Source: Mucilaginibacter cryoferens
GTDB lineage: Bacteria > Bacteroidota > Bacteroidia > Sphingobacteriales > Sphingobacteriaceae
Assembly (NCBI RefSeq): GCF_014205845.1
Contig: NZ_JACHCR010000013.1
Location: 1-64,000, forward strand
Reading direction: 5' to 3'
DNA length: 64,000 bases
The notes beneath the pieces were generated by a model. That model was not told the origin of the DNA and did not search any database. It saw only the letters and a list, made by a program, of their open reading frames with translations. Shown in pieces: positions 17,947 through 27,759 of the stretch. Position numbers and translations under genes: made by a program. How positions within the stretch are numbered: the first letter of the stretch is position 1; every line of letters starts with the position of its first letter.

Positions 17947-19509
17947 ATGAAAAAAACCATTATAAATATATTTATTGCAGCAACGGTAATATTTTCCGTT
18001 TCCTGTAAAAAACTCCTGAACCAGGATAGTTTGACAAAACTGGATGAAAGTAAGGTGTATGCAGATATCAATCTGGTGCAAACAAGTTTAAAGGGCGTAT
18101 ATGCCAGCTGGTTAAATAACCGGGTAGATGAGCAGGGAACCGTTTTAATGATGGGTACCGACGAAACCCAACAGGGCGCCTATCAGATGAAAAGCGATGC
18201 CTCCAAAGGTGGGTTGGACAGGTACGATGGCAACCTTAACTCGTTACAGGGCCAGGTAACCACCCAGTGGAACCTTCGCTGGCCGTTGGTAAATGAAGCC
18301 GCAAAAATTATCAATGGAGTTGATAAGCCTACACTCCAGGCTGGTTCTGTGGAAGCCGGCATTGTAGGCGAAGCCTGTTTTATAAGAGGCTTTATTGACT
18401 TTGAACTGGCCATGTACTGGGGCGAAATACCCATCAGAGACCTTAGTCGCGAATCGCAATTGGGCCTTAAACGCCAGCCCCTTAAAGATGTGTGGACATT
18501 TATCATCAGCGACCTTACCAAGGCGGCCGCTTTTTGCCCGCAAACAAATGATCCGGGCAGGGCAACAAGTGGTGCTGCCCTGGCTATGCTGGGTAAGGCC
18601 TATATGTCGGCCCCGGTATCAACCGGCTTACGTGATTTTGACAAAGCACGCGATTGCTTTGAAAAAATGATGGGCAGATACACCCTGGTACCCTACCAGA
18701 ATCTTTGGGATTATAAAATATCCAACACCAACGAAGCCATCCTGGAGTTTCAGTACAGCCCTGTTTCTCCTAACAACAATAAGGTACAATTCCAGATAGG
18801 CTCGCGTGCCGTGCAAAATACATTTGGTGATGGCTGTTATTATTCGGGGTATGATAAAGTTGTGCCAACAATACACGCTTATGAAACTGTAGCTAATGGT
18901 GGCATATGGGAAGACGGCGACCAACGCCGTGCCGAAAATATCCGCTATGATTTTACTTACTATGGCGTTACACCAACACTCGACATTATATCGTGGGAAG
19001 GCCTGGGTGCTGATTTTGATGAGTTAAAACCTCACATAAAAAAGTATGAGGATTTCCGTACCGACACACATAGTGGCCTTGGGTTCAACAACATGTATAA
19101 CTCTGGGAAAGACATGCCGGTGTTACGTTTAGGCGATATTAAACTATGCTATGCAGAATGTTTGAATGAGTTGAACAAAACAGGTGATGCAATAGCGGTA
19201 GTTAACGAAGTAAGAACCCGTGCATGGGGCGGTACCCTGCCAAGTGATAAAATGTGGACCATGATGTCGCAAAGCGACTTTCGTACCAATATTATGGATG
19301 AACGCACCAGGGAGCTTTTCGCGGAATGTTGGCGCCGTATCGATTTGATCAGGACAGGACTATTTGTTGACCGGGTTAAAAAGTACAACAAATGGACCGC
19401 CCAATCCGGAACAATTCAGGCATTTAATACCCTTTATCCAATACCTGATACCGAATTGAAACTGAATCCCGAAATAACGCCCGACGATCAAAATCCAGGC
19501 TATAAGTAG
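17947..19509 (+). CDS. SusD/RagB family outer-membrane lipoprotein
   Basis: ATG at 17947 (MKKTIINIFIAATVIFSVSCKK) gives a lipoprotein signal with Cys20; ATG at 17935 would only add four residues. The 520-residue product has SusD features: GIVGEACFIRGFIDFELAMYWG near 140-160 and, in the C-terminal part, RELFAECWRRIDLIRTG, followed by LYPIPDTELKLNPEI and a final NPGYK. It is the surface-binding partner of the STN-SusC encoded just upstream (18-base gap). It is the last gene of the sigma/fecR/susC/susD unit and is followed by a strong hairpin terminator. Confidence 0.93.
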   Translation: MKKTIINIFIAATVIFSVSCKKLLNQDSLTKLDESKVYADINLVQTSLKGVYASWLNNRVDEQGTVLMMGTDETQQGAYQMKSDASKGGLDRYDGNLNSLQGQVTTQWNLRWPLVNEAAKIINGVDKPTLQAGSVEAGIVGEACFIRGFIDFELAMYWGEIPIRDLSRESQLGLKRQPLKDVWTFIISDLTKAAAFCPQTNDPGRATSGAALAMLGKAYMSAPVSTGLRDFDKARDCFEKMMGRYTLVPYQNLWDYKISNTNEAILEFQYSPVSPNNNKVQFQIGSRAVQNTFGDGCYYSGYDKVVPTIHAYETVANGGIWEDGDQRRAENIRYDFTYYGVTPTLDIISWEGLGADFDELKPHIKKYEDFRTDTHSGLGFNNMYNSGKDMPVLRLGDIKLCYAECLNELNKTGDAIAVVNEVRTRAWGGTLPSDKMWTMMSQSDFRTNIMDERTRELFAECWRRIDLIRTGLFVDRVKKYNKWTAQSGTIQAFNTLYPIPDTELKLNPEITPDDQNPGYK

Positions 19510-19562
19510 CAGCTAGGGTTTACAGAAGCATATCAAACTGATGCTGATATGCCGTCGTAACG

Positions 19563-19598
19563 AAAACCGCCTCATTTTTAGTAATGAGGCGGTTTTTT
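19563..19598. terminator. Rho-independent terminator, bidirectional
   Basis: AAAACCGCCTCATT (19563-19576) and AATGAGGCGGTTTT (19583-19596) form a perfect 14-bp stem with a 6-base loop, followed by further T on the plus strand and preceded by an A run. It sits between convergent genes (susD stop at 19509, sigma-54 regulator stop at 19666) and can serve both strands. Confidence 0.88.
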
Positions 19599-19665
19599 AG
19601 TTTGATATATAATTGGCATTGGCCGAAGTATAAGAGTGCAGGATACTACTAAGGTTTCCAGATAC

Positions 19666-21018
19666 TTAACCCTCTATTTTATATTCGTCAATTTTTCTAT
19701 ACAAGGTAGCCGAGCTGATATTCAACAATTTAGCAGCCTGCGTTTTATTCCCTTTTGTATATTGCAGCACCTGGTTAATATGTACCCGTTCTACACTGGA
19801 AAGATCAAATGCAGAAAGCGTATTTGATTTTAGTGTGGTACTATATTGTAAATCAACAGGTAAGTTATCTATACTCAACTCGGTTCCCGGGCAAACAATA
19901 AGCGACCTTTCAATTACATTTCTTAATTCCCTGATATTGCCCCGCCATTCATTTTTTTGCAACCGTTCAACAAAGGCCTTTGTCATGCCTTTTACCTGCT
20001 GATAAGCATCACGTGTAAGTTTTTTAACAAAATAGTTAGCCAGTAAGGGAATATCATCCTGCCGCTCTCTTAACGGTGGTAAGCTTATGGTGACCAAATT
20101 TAACCGGTAAAACAAATCTTCTCTAAATTTTCCTTTGCTGATCTCCTGCTGGATATCGCGGTTGGTTGCCGCTATAATCCTGATATTAACTTTAACCTGT
20201 TTGGTGTCTCCAACTTTGATAAATTCACTGGTTTCCAGCACGCGTAATAACTTGGCCTGCAAATCCAAAGGCATCTCACCAATTTCATCCAGAAACAACG
20301 TACCCTCGTTGGCTTCCTCAATTAATCCCTTTTTATCTTTATTGGCCCCGGTAAAAGCACCTGCTTTATGGCCAAAAAGCTCACTTTCTAAAATATCTTT
20401 GCCAAAGGCGCTGCAATTTAGTCCCAGGAAAGTTTTGGTATTCCTTTTACTTGCCGAATGGATAGCCTGTGCAAAAACTTCTTTCCCTGTACCTGTTTCT
20501 CCTAAAAGTAATACGGGCGCATCTGTTGGCGCAGCCATTTGCGCAAGCGTTTTTGCCTGGGTAATAGAAAGCGAATTACCGATGATAGAATCAAAATTAG
20601 CATAACGGTCTGCCGCTTGTTTTTCTAACTGTGCAACTCTTTTCTCTAATTTAACTTTCTCTAAGGCACGGTAAAGCAGCGGCAGGATACGCTGGTTATC
20701 ATTAGCCTTGGTAATATAGTCAAAAGCACCGTTCTTGATAGCCTGTACACTGTCTGGTATATTTCCATAAGCGGTTAGCACAATAATCTCTATATAAGGG
20801 TGAGTTGCTTTTATCTTGCTAATAAACTCTACCCCGTTACCATCGGGCAATTTAACATCGCATAGTACCAGGTCTATATTTTCAATCTCCAGCAGTTTGG
20901 ATGCCGATTTGATGTTCTCTGCTTCATAAACAACAAAGCCCTCTAAGGAGAGCACCCGCTTTAACAGCAAGCGAACATCGTTCTCATCTTCTACCAATAG
21001 TATATTTGCAATGGTCAT
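19666..21018 (-). CDS. Sigma-54-dependent response regulator (NtrC/AtoC type)
   Basis: Three domains are visible in 450 residues. The receiver domain (1-120) has the phospho-acceptor Asp54 in LVLCDVKLP. The AAA+ domain has Walker A GETGTGKE near 172, GAFTGA near 217 for sigma-54 contact, and Walker B LFLDEIGEM. The C-terminal Fis-type HTH reads KGNKTQAAKLLNISSATLYRKI. It is the last gene of the kdp operon, 15 bases after a histidine kinase gene, so it probably activates kdp transcription from a sigma-54 promoter. This replaces the OmpR-type KdpE seen in most bacteria. I could not find a convincing -24/-12 site upstream of the operon. Confidence 0.92.
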   Translation of the reverse strand: MTIANILLVEDENDVRLLLKRVLSLEGFVVYEAENIKSASKLLEIENIDLVLCDVKLPDGNGVEFISKIKATHPYIEIIVLTAYGNIPDSVQAIKNGAFDYITKANDNQRILPLLYRALEKVKLEKRVAQLEKQAADRYANFDSIIGNSLSITQAKTLAQMAAPTDAPVLLLGETGTGKEVFAQAIHSASKRNTKTFLGLNCSAFGKDILESELFGHKAGAFTGANKDKKGLIEEANEGTLFLDEIGEMPLDLQAKLLRVLETSEFIKVGDTKQVKVNIRIIAATNRDIQQEISKGKFREDLFYRLNLVTISLPPLRERQDDIPLLANYFVKKLTRDAYQQVKGMTKAFVERLQKNEWRGNIRELRNVIERSLIVCPGTELSIDNLPVDLQYSTTLKSNTLSAFDLSSVERVHINQVLQYTKGNKTQAAKLLNISSATLYRKIDEYKIEG

Positions 21019-21033
21019 ATCCTTATTTTATGT

Positions 21034-22734
21034 TCAGGCGTTAATTAAAATGTTAAAGCCAAAGGTACTTCCTTCGCCATATTTACTGTTTACCCATATC
21101 TTTCCCCCCTGCGCTTCAATAAACTCTTTGGAAATAGATAAACCTAATCCAGTGCCAGATCTTTCGGTTGTACCCGGAACCTGGAAATATTTATCAAATA
21201 CCCTATCCACATACTGCTCTTCAATTCCCTTGCCATAATCGGCCACCCAAAATTGTATAATTTCTTTTTCTTTATTTACATGCACTTCTACAATGCCACC
21301 CTCTGAAGAATATTTGATAGCGTTATTCAGGAAATTGATGAGCACCCAAACCGTCTTTTCTTCGTCCAGGTTAACCAGTGGCAAATCTTTTTCTACGTTC
21401 TCTTTCAATAACACCCCAAATTGAGTAGCCTGTTGCTGAACGGCCTGCATCGCTCTTAAAGCGATCACTTCCGGCTTTGCCAATTCTTTCTTTAGCTGTA
21501 TCCGTCCTGTTTCTATTTGAGACATATTCAACAATTCGCCGGTAATTTTTAACAGGCGCTCGGCATTCGCTTTTATGGTTCCCAATACTTCTGTTTGGTC
21601 CTTATTCATTTCACCCATTCGCTTATCTTCCAATAACTGGGTACTCATGTTAATGGCAAACAAAGGGATTTTCAACTCGTGCGATATGGTGGCTATAAAA
21701 TTGGTTTTGGCCGCATCTAACTCTTTAAATGGCGTAATATTTCGCAGGATAATTACCCGCCCACCTACAACCTGATCGTTCTGAATCAGGATAGACTCCT
21801 GTACAAAAAAGCTTTCCTTATTATCTAAAAATATTTTCAGCTGCTTACTGGTTTCGTTTTGCAAAACGGTTCGGAGCAAATCATTCTGAATAGCGATATC
21901 GGCAGCGTAACTGCCTATAATATCTTTCTCCTTTAACCCAAACAGGTTTTCTGCTGCTGAATTAAAAAATAGGATCTCGTTTTTATCATTAAGGCCAATA
22001 ATACCATCATTCATTTTGTTGATAATGGCCTCAATTCTTCCTTTTTCGGCTTTGATCTCGGCCAGGTTGCTATGTTCATATTCGTCCAGTTTCCCGGCCA
22101 TGGTATTAAAGGTATCGGCAAGGGTACCAAACTCATCTTTTTGCTCCAGGTGTATGCGTTTGCTGTAATTTTTATTTGCTATTTCTTTAATCCCCTCTGT
22201 TAACACCCTAATAGGTTTTGCAATTACAGAAGGGAAATTAACTACAAACGTAAAAGCCACTAAGCTTAAAACCGTTACAATAATGGTAAGCCACAGCGTA
22301 GCCTCTGTAGCATAATTTGAGGCGCGCGCATTTTTATGAATAATGGCAATTTCATTTACATCATCAATTTTAAAAATGGCCCGGTGCATTTCTTTTATTC
22401 TATTAAATCCGGCAGGGTCTTTTTTCAGTTGCTCAAATAAATAGCGCACTTCGGCGGTGGCCTGAAACTCACCAGGTTCTGTAATGTTATTTTCTTCCAG
22501 TTTTAAATTTTTTTCAAAGACCGCTATTTGCGACAGATTTTCAGGTATCTCATCAAGCGCCTTAAGCATCTTACTGCAATATTCTACACTAATCTGGTTG
22601 TCCTTTAATATCTTGCCGGCATCGTTGCTCAAACGGTTAACATAGTAAATACCCAATGCGCCAAAGCAGATAATAACTACAAACAGGAAAAGCAAGCCAA
22701 ACGTTAGTTTGGTTTTAATATTCATTCTCATCAT
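21034..22734 (-). CDS. Membrane sensor histidine kinase (HAMP-PAS-HisKA-HATPase), kdp-linked
   Basis: The ATG at 22734 overlaps the stop of the KdpD-like gene as ATGA, so translation is coupled. The 566-residue product has a first membrane helix near residues 10-30, a sensor region of about 130 residues, a second helix near 155-175, a HAMP segment (PIRVLTEGIKEIANKNYSKRI), a PAS domain (GLNDKNEILFFNSAAENLFGL), the H-box SHELKIPLFAINM near 350, and an HATPase domain with GTGLGLSISKEFIEAQGG. It supplies the kinase half missing from the preceding truncated KdpD and should phosphorylate the sigma-54 regulator encoded next. Confidence 0.93.
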   Translation of the reverse strand: MMRMNIKTKLTFGLLFLFVVIICFGALGIYYVNRLSNDAGKILKDNQISVEYCSKMLKALDEIPENLSQIAVFEKNLKLEENNITEPGEFQATAEVRYLFEQLKKDPAGFNRIKEMHRAIFKIDDVNEIAIIHKNARASNYATEATLWLTIIVTVLSLVAFTFVVNFPSVIAKPIRVLTEGIKEIANKNYSKRIHLEQKDEFGTLADTFNTMAGKLDEYEHSNLAEIKAEKGRIEAIINKMNDGIIGLNDKNEILFFNSAAENLFGLKEKDIIGSYAADIAIQNDLLRTVLQNETSKQLKIFLDNKESFFVQESILIQNDQVVGGRVIILRNITPFKELDAAKTNFIATISHELKIPLFAINMSTQLLEDKRMGEMNKDQTEVLGTIKANAERLLKITGELLNMSQIETGRIQLKKELAKPEVIALRAMQAVQQQATQFGVLLKENVEKDLPLVNLDEEKTVWVLINFLNNAIKYSSEGGIVEVHVNKEKEIIQFWVADYGKGIEEQYVDRVFDKYFQVPGTTERSGTGLGLSISKEFIEAQGGKIWVNSKYGEGSTFGFNILINA

Positions 22735-23858
22735 GATAGTATCACTAAATCTACATCTAATTTGCCCAGCGTTTTTAACAGGTTGTTAAAGGTGGCTGTC
22801 TTTAAAATAATACTTAGCAAAGATAGGTGAGGTTTGCCCATACAAAGTGTAGTGATCTTTTTATCTGCAACCGCTTTAAGCATGCCGCTAGCCACCACGT
22901 TGCTTTTAATACGCACTACTTCGGCCCCCATTTGCGTGGCCAGCTTAAAATTGTTAATAAGATGCCGCTGATCGGCCAGGCCGATGCGGTCTGCGCTCTC
23001 TTTGGGTGTTTGTATATAAACCACAAACCATTTGGCATTGTAATAAGTAGCCAGGCGAGCTGTTTTCCGGATAATGAGCTTTGCTGTTTCGTTGTTGGTG
23101 CTAATGCTGCACATCAATCGTTCGCGCTTGGCTTGCAATAAACCCGGTACCTCGGTCTGTATCTTTCGCTCTACCTGTGTGGCCACTTCTTTTAAGGCCA
23201 GCTCGCGTAATTGCAGTATTTTTTCACTTTGGAAAAAGTTTTGCAGGGCAAAGGCGATCTTATCGCTGGTATATATCTTTCCTTCTTTTAGGCGAATAAC
23301 CAGTTCATCGGCCGTCAGATCAATATTAACCACCTCATCTGCCTGTCGCAGTACATTATCCGGTACCCGTTCGCTCACCTCTATGCCGGTAATATTTTTT
23401 ACATCTTCATACAAACTTTCGATGTGCTGAATATTCACCGCGCTGATTACGTTAATACCTGCATCTAACAGCTGGATAACATCCTGCCAGCGTTTTTCAT
23501 TGGCGCTGCCTTCAATATTGGTATGCGCCAACTCATCTACTATAACTATTTCCGGTCGTAAAGATAAAATAGCCTGCACATCCATTTCCTGTAACTGCTT
23601 ACCCCTGTAAAACAAATCCCGTCGTGGTATTAACGGTAAGCCTGCTATCAGTTCCTGCGTTTCCTTACGCATGTGCGTTTCAATATATCCAATCTTAACG
23701 TCGATGCCATTGCGCAGCAAAGCATGTGCTTCCTGCAACATCCGGTAAGTTTTTCCAACGCCGGCACTCATGCCAATATATATCTTAAACTTACCACGCC
23801 TGGAACGCTTGATGAGTTCCAGGAAATGTTCGACAGACTGTTCTTTATTTTCTTCCAT
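22731..23858 (-). CDS. kdpD: KdpD N-terminal sensor protein lacking membrane and kinase domains
   Basis: The protein is 375 residues; full KdpD has about 900. It has the KdpD domain with Walker A GMSAGVGKT (29-37), IVDELAHTN near 105 and ISAVNIQHIESLYEDV, then a universal-stress-protein-like domain from about 250. The DUF4118 membrane segment and the histidine kinase are absent. A separate kinase gene overlaps it by 4 bases. In full KdpD this half is cytoplasmic and senses potassium, ATP or c-di-AMP; here it may act in trans on the kinase. The intact frame and good spacing argue that this is a real split architecture, not a broken gene. Confidence 0.92.
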   Translation of the reverse strand: MEENKEQSVEHFLELIKRSRRGKFKIYIGMSAGVGKTYRMLQEAHALLRNGIDVKIGYIETHMRKETQELIAGLPLIPRRDLFYRGKQLQEMDVQAILSLRPEIVIVDELAHTNIEGSANEKRWQDVIQLLDAGINVISAVNIQHIESLYEDVKNITGIEVSERVPDNVLRQADEVVNIDLTADELVIRLKEGKIYTSDKIAFALQNFFQSEKILQLRELALKEVATQVERKIQTEVPGLLQAKRERLMCSISTNNETAKLIIRKTARLATYYNAKWFVVYIQTPKESADRIGLADQRHLINNFKLATQMGAEVVRIKSNVVASGMLKAVADKKITTLCMGKPHLSLLSIILKTATFNNLLKTLGKLDVDLVILS

Positions 23859-23875
23859 TTTTTTATGAAAAAGGA

Positions 23876-23912
23876 AATTGTATCCACAAATACCAGCTTC
23901 ATGGATACAATT
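23876..23912 (-). terminator. Hairpin between porin and kdpD-like gene
   Basis: AATTGTATCCA (23876-23886) and TGGATACAATT (23902-23912) form a perfect 11-bp stem with a 15-base loop. On the minus strand it is followed by TTCCTTTTTC. It lies between the porin stop and the kdpD-like start, and could lower expression of the regulatory genes relative to kdpFABC. Partial termination is inferred. Confidence 0.5.
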
Positions 23913-23951
23913 ATTCCTGTTAAATCCTTTATTTCAGCAAAGGCAATTCAA

Positions 23952-25028
23952 TTAAAAACTAAATGCTAAAGAAGTGGTTAGGGCAATATCATGGCCAATC
24001 GCCTTATTGTTATTTTCAATAAAGATATCGTCCTTACTCTTCAGGCTTCTGATCTCGGCACGCCACATTAAGTTGCTTAAAATATTATAATCTACATTTG
24101 CCGAAAACCCCCATGTTTTAAAGCCATTAGGCGTGGCCGAAGCTATGATAACCCCATTTTTATCATCATAATATTCTGCCCTTACGGCTACACTTGTTTT
24201 AGAAGTTGCCGCATATTTTAAGATAAGGGCCGATGTGTACCATGTATTAAAGGCCGATGATCCTTTTGCTTTTTGTTCGGCCCCAATATCAAACCCCAGC
24301 GTAGCTGTCCATTTATTGCTTAATTGAAAAGCACCATAAAAATCATGGAAGTAACGCATCTTTCTCACGCTGTCGGGCTTATCGTTTCCAATAAAGCTAC
24401 TGCTGTTCAGTGTTATTTTTGACGACGGCTTAAAAGTAACCTGTGTACCAAAGGCTGGTGTGGTGTTGCCGTCTACCCTTTGTATTCGTTGCCAGCCGTT
24501 GAGTAATAAAGCGCTTAAATACCATTTTTCACTTTTGGAAGTATAGCTTAGCCTTACTCCTGTTTCAAAATAAGGTGAATTTTCTGCCGCTAAACTACGG
24601 CTTAGTGTAGGGTTATCCTTCCCAACGGCGCTTTCCCAGCCAATGTGAGATGGCAAAACACCGGCATCTAACCAAAAGTTATTTTTTGAGGACAACCTGA
24701 CACCAATATTGGCTTCGTAGATATTTTTCAGTAAACCAGGCTCTGCCGAGTAATTGGCATTCATATAAGTACCGGTGGCAAATGTAAAATTTGCCCTCAC
24801 TATATCAGAACTATAGGCTGCCTTAATATAACCCAGGTTTAAATTAACCTCGTTGTTTCTGTTAAAGTTGTATAAAAATGGCGGCATGGTATTGTTAAGC
24901 GGCCGGTTAAAATCATAATTATAGTAGGTTTCCAGGTAACCGTTGATGATGATGGGAGATATTTTTGTTTCCTGTGCCATTGCACCAGAGCCAATTAATA
25001 ATATTATTCCTGTTATAAGTTTTTTCAT
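23952..25028 (-). CDS. Outer-membrane beta-barrel porin linked to kdp
   Basis: The 358-residue protein has a signal peptide (cleavage after GSGAMA, QE following). It then shows repeated amphipathic beta-strands rich in aromatic residues, ending SLAFSF with terminal Phe, as in outer-membrane barrels. It starts with INGYLETYYNYDFNRPLNN, as in Bacteroidota porin-like proteins often annotated OmpL/BBP2-type. It starts 16 bases after kdpC and is followed by the kdpD-like gene, so it is embedded in the potassium operon. It may let potassium through the outer membrane when the ion is scarce; this role is inferred from position only. Confidence 0.8.
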   Translation of the reverse strand: MKKLITGIILLIGSGAMAQETKISPIIINGYLETYYNYDFNRPLNNTMPPFLYNFNRNNEVNLNLGYIKAAYSSDIVRANFTFATGTYMNANYSAEPGLLKNIYEANIGVRLSSKNNFWLDAGVLPSHIGWESAVGKDNPTLSRSLAAENSPYFETGVRLSYTSKSEKWYLSALLLNGWQRIQRVDGNTTPAFGTQVTFKPSSKITLNSSSFIGNDKPDSVRKMRYFHDFYGAFQLSNKWTATLGFDIGAEQKAKGSSAFNTWYTSALILKYAATSKTSVAVRAEYYDDKNGVIIASATPNGFKTWGFSANVDYNILSNLMWRAEIRSLKSKDDIFIENNNKAIGHDIALTTSLAFSF

Positions 25029-25044
25029 TTGTTGCTTTTTGCTT

Positions 25045-25617
25045 TTAGTTCTTTGATTTCAATTGGTCTAAGGCCACGTTTAACCTTAGCACATTTACCT
25101 TAGCAGGACCAAACATGCCAAGCAGCGGGTTTTCTATTTGCAGATCGACTATCTTATTGATCTGCTCTGCCGACATGTTACGGGCACGTGCAATACGTGC
25201 CACCTGTATTTTTGCACCGGCTGGCGACAGGTCGGGATCGAGCCCGCTGCCAGAAGCGGTAACCAGTTCGACTGGAATTTGTGCACGGGTTACGCCCGCG
25301 TTACGTTTCATAAAATCCTGGATGCGGCTTTCCACATCTTTTAAATAGTCGGGATTTGAAGGCCCCTTGTTTGAACCGCCCGAACCATCGGCGTGATAAT
25401 CAACCGCCGAAGGACGCGACCAAAAATACTCGTCCTTGGTAAACTTTTGCCCAATGTTGGCATAGCCAACGGTACGGCCTTTATATTGGATGGTTTGGCC
25501 ATCACCATGGCCCGGGGTTAGTTTCCCTACTGCTGCTATAGCCAGCGGATATATCCCCGCCAGGATCACCAGTAAAATGATGGTTAATTTAAGGGATGGC
25601 AATAAATACGTTTTCAT
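25045..25617 (-). CDS. kdpC: Potassium-transporting ATPase subunit KdpC
   Basis: The 190-residue protein has one N-terminal membrane helix (residues about 8-30) and the KdpC signature: YFWSRPSAVDYHADGSGGSNKGPSNPDYL (in parts, about 66-95), ELVTASGSGLDPDLSPAGAKIQVARIARAR and a C-terminal LGMFGPAKVNVLRLNVALD. KdpC stabilises the KdpFABC complex and raises ATP affinity of KdpB. It lies 101 bases downstream of kdpB; that gap carries a short direct repeat. Length and motifs agree with the family. Confidence 0.97.
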   Translation of the reverse strand: MKTYLLPSLKLTIILLVILAGIYPLAIAAVGKLTPGHGDGQTIQYKGRTVGYANIGQKFTKDEYFWSRPSAVDYHADGSGGSNKGPSNPDYLKDVESRIQDFMKRNAGVTRAQIPVELVTASGSGLDPDLSPAGAKIQVARIARARNMSAEQINKIVDLQIENPLLGMFGPAKVNVLRLNVALDQLKSKN

Positions 25618-25620
25618 TCT

Positions 25621-25655
25621 GTTTTGAGATTTGAGATGTTAGATTTGAGATATGA
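25621..25655. repeat. TTTGAGAT-type short direct repeats between kdpB and kdpC
   Basis: The spacer carries imperfect tandem copies of TTTGAGAT / TTAGATTTGAGATATGAGA. Such low-complexity TTTGAGAT arrays recur between genes in Sphingobacteriaceae genomes (recalled, not checked). No gene function is implied. Confidence 0.5.
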
Positions 25656-25718
25656 GACTGAAGCTTTTATGGGCACTGAGCGCTTTTGCCCCGCCTCTCC
25701 TATCTCCAATCCGATTAG

Positions 25719-27746
25719 TTATATAAATACTGCAACCAGCAGATCAATTAGTTTAATGCCTATAAATGGGATCAGGATACCGCCCAGGCCATAGATCAGC
25801 AGGTTACGGCGTAACAACGCGCTGGCGCCTATTGGTTTATACTCTACGCCTCTTAAAGCCAATGGTATTAGTAAGGGTATAATGATAGCGTTAAAGACCA
25901 CTGCCGATAATATGGCCGATTGCGGACTATGCAGATCCATAATATTAAGTGCCTTTAAAGCAGGTATAGATACCATGAACAAAGCCGGCACAATGGCGAA
26001 GTATTTGGCTACGTCATTGGCTATAGAGAATGTGGTAAGCGTTCCTCTCGTCATCAGCAATTGCTTGCCAATCTCCACAATCTCAATCAGTTTAGTGGGG
26101 TCATTATCCAGGTCAACCATATTACCGGCTTCTTTAGCGGCCTGTGTACCGCTGTTCATAGCCACACCAACATCTGCCTGAGCAAGTGCAGGGGCATCAT
26201 TGGTACCGTCGCCCATCATGGCTACCAATTTGCCGCCTTGCTGTTCAAGTTTTATGTAGTTCATTTTATCTTCGGGCTTAGCCTCGGCAATAAAATCATC
26301 CACACCGGCCTTTTCGGCAATAAATTTGGCCGTAAGCGGATTATCACCCGTCACCATCACTGTTTTTACGCCCATTTTACGCAGGCGCTCAAAGCGTTCG
26401 GCTATACCGGGTTTAATAATGTCCTGTAATTCAATCACACCCAGAATCTGTTCATTTTGTGATACTACCAGTGGCGTACCTCCATTTGATGAGATCTTTT
26501 TTACATTGTCTTCTACCTCAGCAGGAAATTTGTGACCAGCTTTGATGGCAATATTACGGATAGAATCAAAAGCGCCTTTACGAACACGCAGTCCATCGGG
26601 TGTATCCAAACCACTGGAGCGTGTTTCGGCAGTAAATTTGATGAATACAGAACCTTTGGGAGCTATAACGGATGGGACTGTTTTGTTTTGGCTTGCCAAT
26701 TCAACAATTGATTTACCTTCTGGAGTTTCATCGGCCAATGAACTCAGCACACAAGCAATTACAAAGCTTTCTTCACCAACTCCTTTAGCAGGGTAAAAGT
26801 TGGTTGCCTTACGATTACCTATAGTGATGGTTCCGGTTTTGTCTAACAACAGCACATCTAAATCGCCTGCGGTTTCAACCGCTTTACCCGATTTGGTGAT
26901 TACGTTTGCACGTAATGCCCTATCCATCCCGGCAATACCGATGGCCGATAACAGGCCACCAATAGTTGTGGGTATTAAACAAACAAACAAGGATATAAAT
27001 GCCGCTATCGAGATTGGTGTATTAGCATAATCGGCAAAGGGTTTAAGCGTAACACATACAATTACAAAGATTAAAGTAAAACCAGCCAGCAAAATAGTTA
27101 AGGCTATTTCGTTTGGAGTTTTCTGGCGTGAAGCGCCTTCAACCAAAGCGATCATTTTATCCAGAAAGCTTTCACCGGGCTGGGTGGTTACTTGTACCTT
27201 AATCCTATCTGATAATACTTTGGTACCACCCGTAACAGATGATTTATCACCACCCGATTCACGGATAACCGGAGCCGATTCGCCTGTTATGGCCGATTCG
27301 TCAATAGTGGCGATACCTTCAATAATTTCGCCGTCGGTAGGTATATTATCCCCTGTTTCGCAAATAAACACATCGCCTTTTTTGAGGAGGGACGACATTA
27401 CTATTTGTTCTTTACCATTAACCAGCAAACGGGCAGGCGTTTCTTCACGGGTTTTGCGCAAGCTTTCGGCTTGCGCCTTGCCTCGTGCTTCGGCTATGGC
27501 TTCTGCAAAATTGGCAAACAGCACCGTAAGCAGCAGCACAATAAAAACGGTGAAGTTATAGCCAAAGCTGCCCTGGCTTTTATTTGTAAAAGAGTAGATA
27601 CTGACAATCAGCATCACAAAAGTGCCAATCTCCACGGTAAACATAACCGGGTTACGGATTAACTGGCGCGGATCGAGCTTGATAAATGACTGCTTTAAGG
27701 CCACTCTTACCTGCTCACCCTGGAATAATGTATTTGGAGTTCTCAT
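25719..27746 (-). CDS. kdpB: Potassium-transporting P-type ATPase catalytic subunit KdpB
   Basis: The 675-residue protein has all P-type ATPase landmarks: TGES at 154-157 (actuator), PT in CLIPTTIGG near 258 in the membrane, LLDKTGT with phosphorylated Asp302, MVTGDN, and [24 protein letters not shown]. The [11 protein letters not shown] segment is diagnostic for KdpB. It hydrolyses ATP to drive uptake of potassium through KdpA in the inner membrane. Length is normal and I see no missing catalytic residue. It is separated from kdpA by 112 bases that hold a palindromic repeat element. Confidence 0.98.
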   Translation of the reverse strand: MRTPNTLFQGEQVRVALKQSFIKLDPRQLIRNPVMFTVEIGTFVMLIVSIYSFTNKSQGSFGYNFTVFIVLLLTVLFANFAEAIAEARGKAQAESLRKTREETPARLLVNGKEQIVMSSLLKKGDVFICETGDNIPTDGEIIEGIATIDESAITGESAPVIRESGGDKSSVTGGTKVLSDRIKVQVTTQPGESFLDKMIALVEGASRQKTPNEIALTILLAGFTLIFVIVCVTLKPFADYANTPISIAAFISLFVCLIPTTIGGLLSAIGIAGMDRALRANVITKSGKAVETAGDLDVLLLDKTGTITIGNRKATNFYPAKGVGEESFVIACVLSSLADETPEGKSIVELASQNKTVPSVIAPKGSVFIKFTAETRSSGLDTPDGLRVRKGAFDSIRNIAIKAGHKFPAEVEDNVKKISSNGGTPLVVSQNEQILGVIELQDIIKPGIAERFERLRKMGVKTVMVTGDNPLTAKFIAEKAGVDDFIAEAKPEDKMNYIKLEQQGGKLVAMMGDGTNDAPALAQADVGVAMNSGTQAAKEAGNMVDLDNDPTKLIEIVEIGKQLLMTRGTLTTFSIANDVAKYFAIVPALFMVSIPALKALNIMDLHSPQSAILSAVVFNAIIIPLLIPLALRGVEYKPIGASALLRRNLLIYGLGGILIPFIGIKLIDLLVAVFI

Positions 27747-27759
27747 GATTATTTTAATG

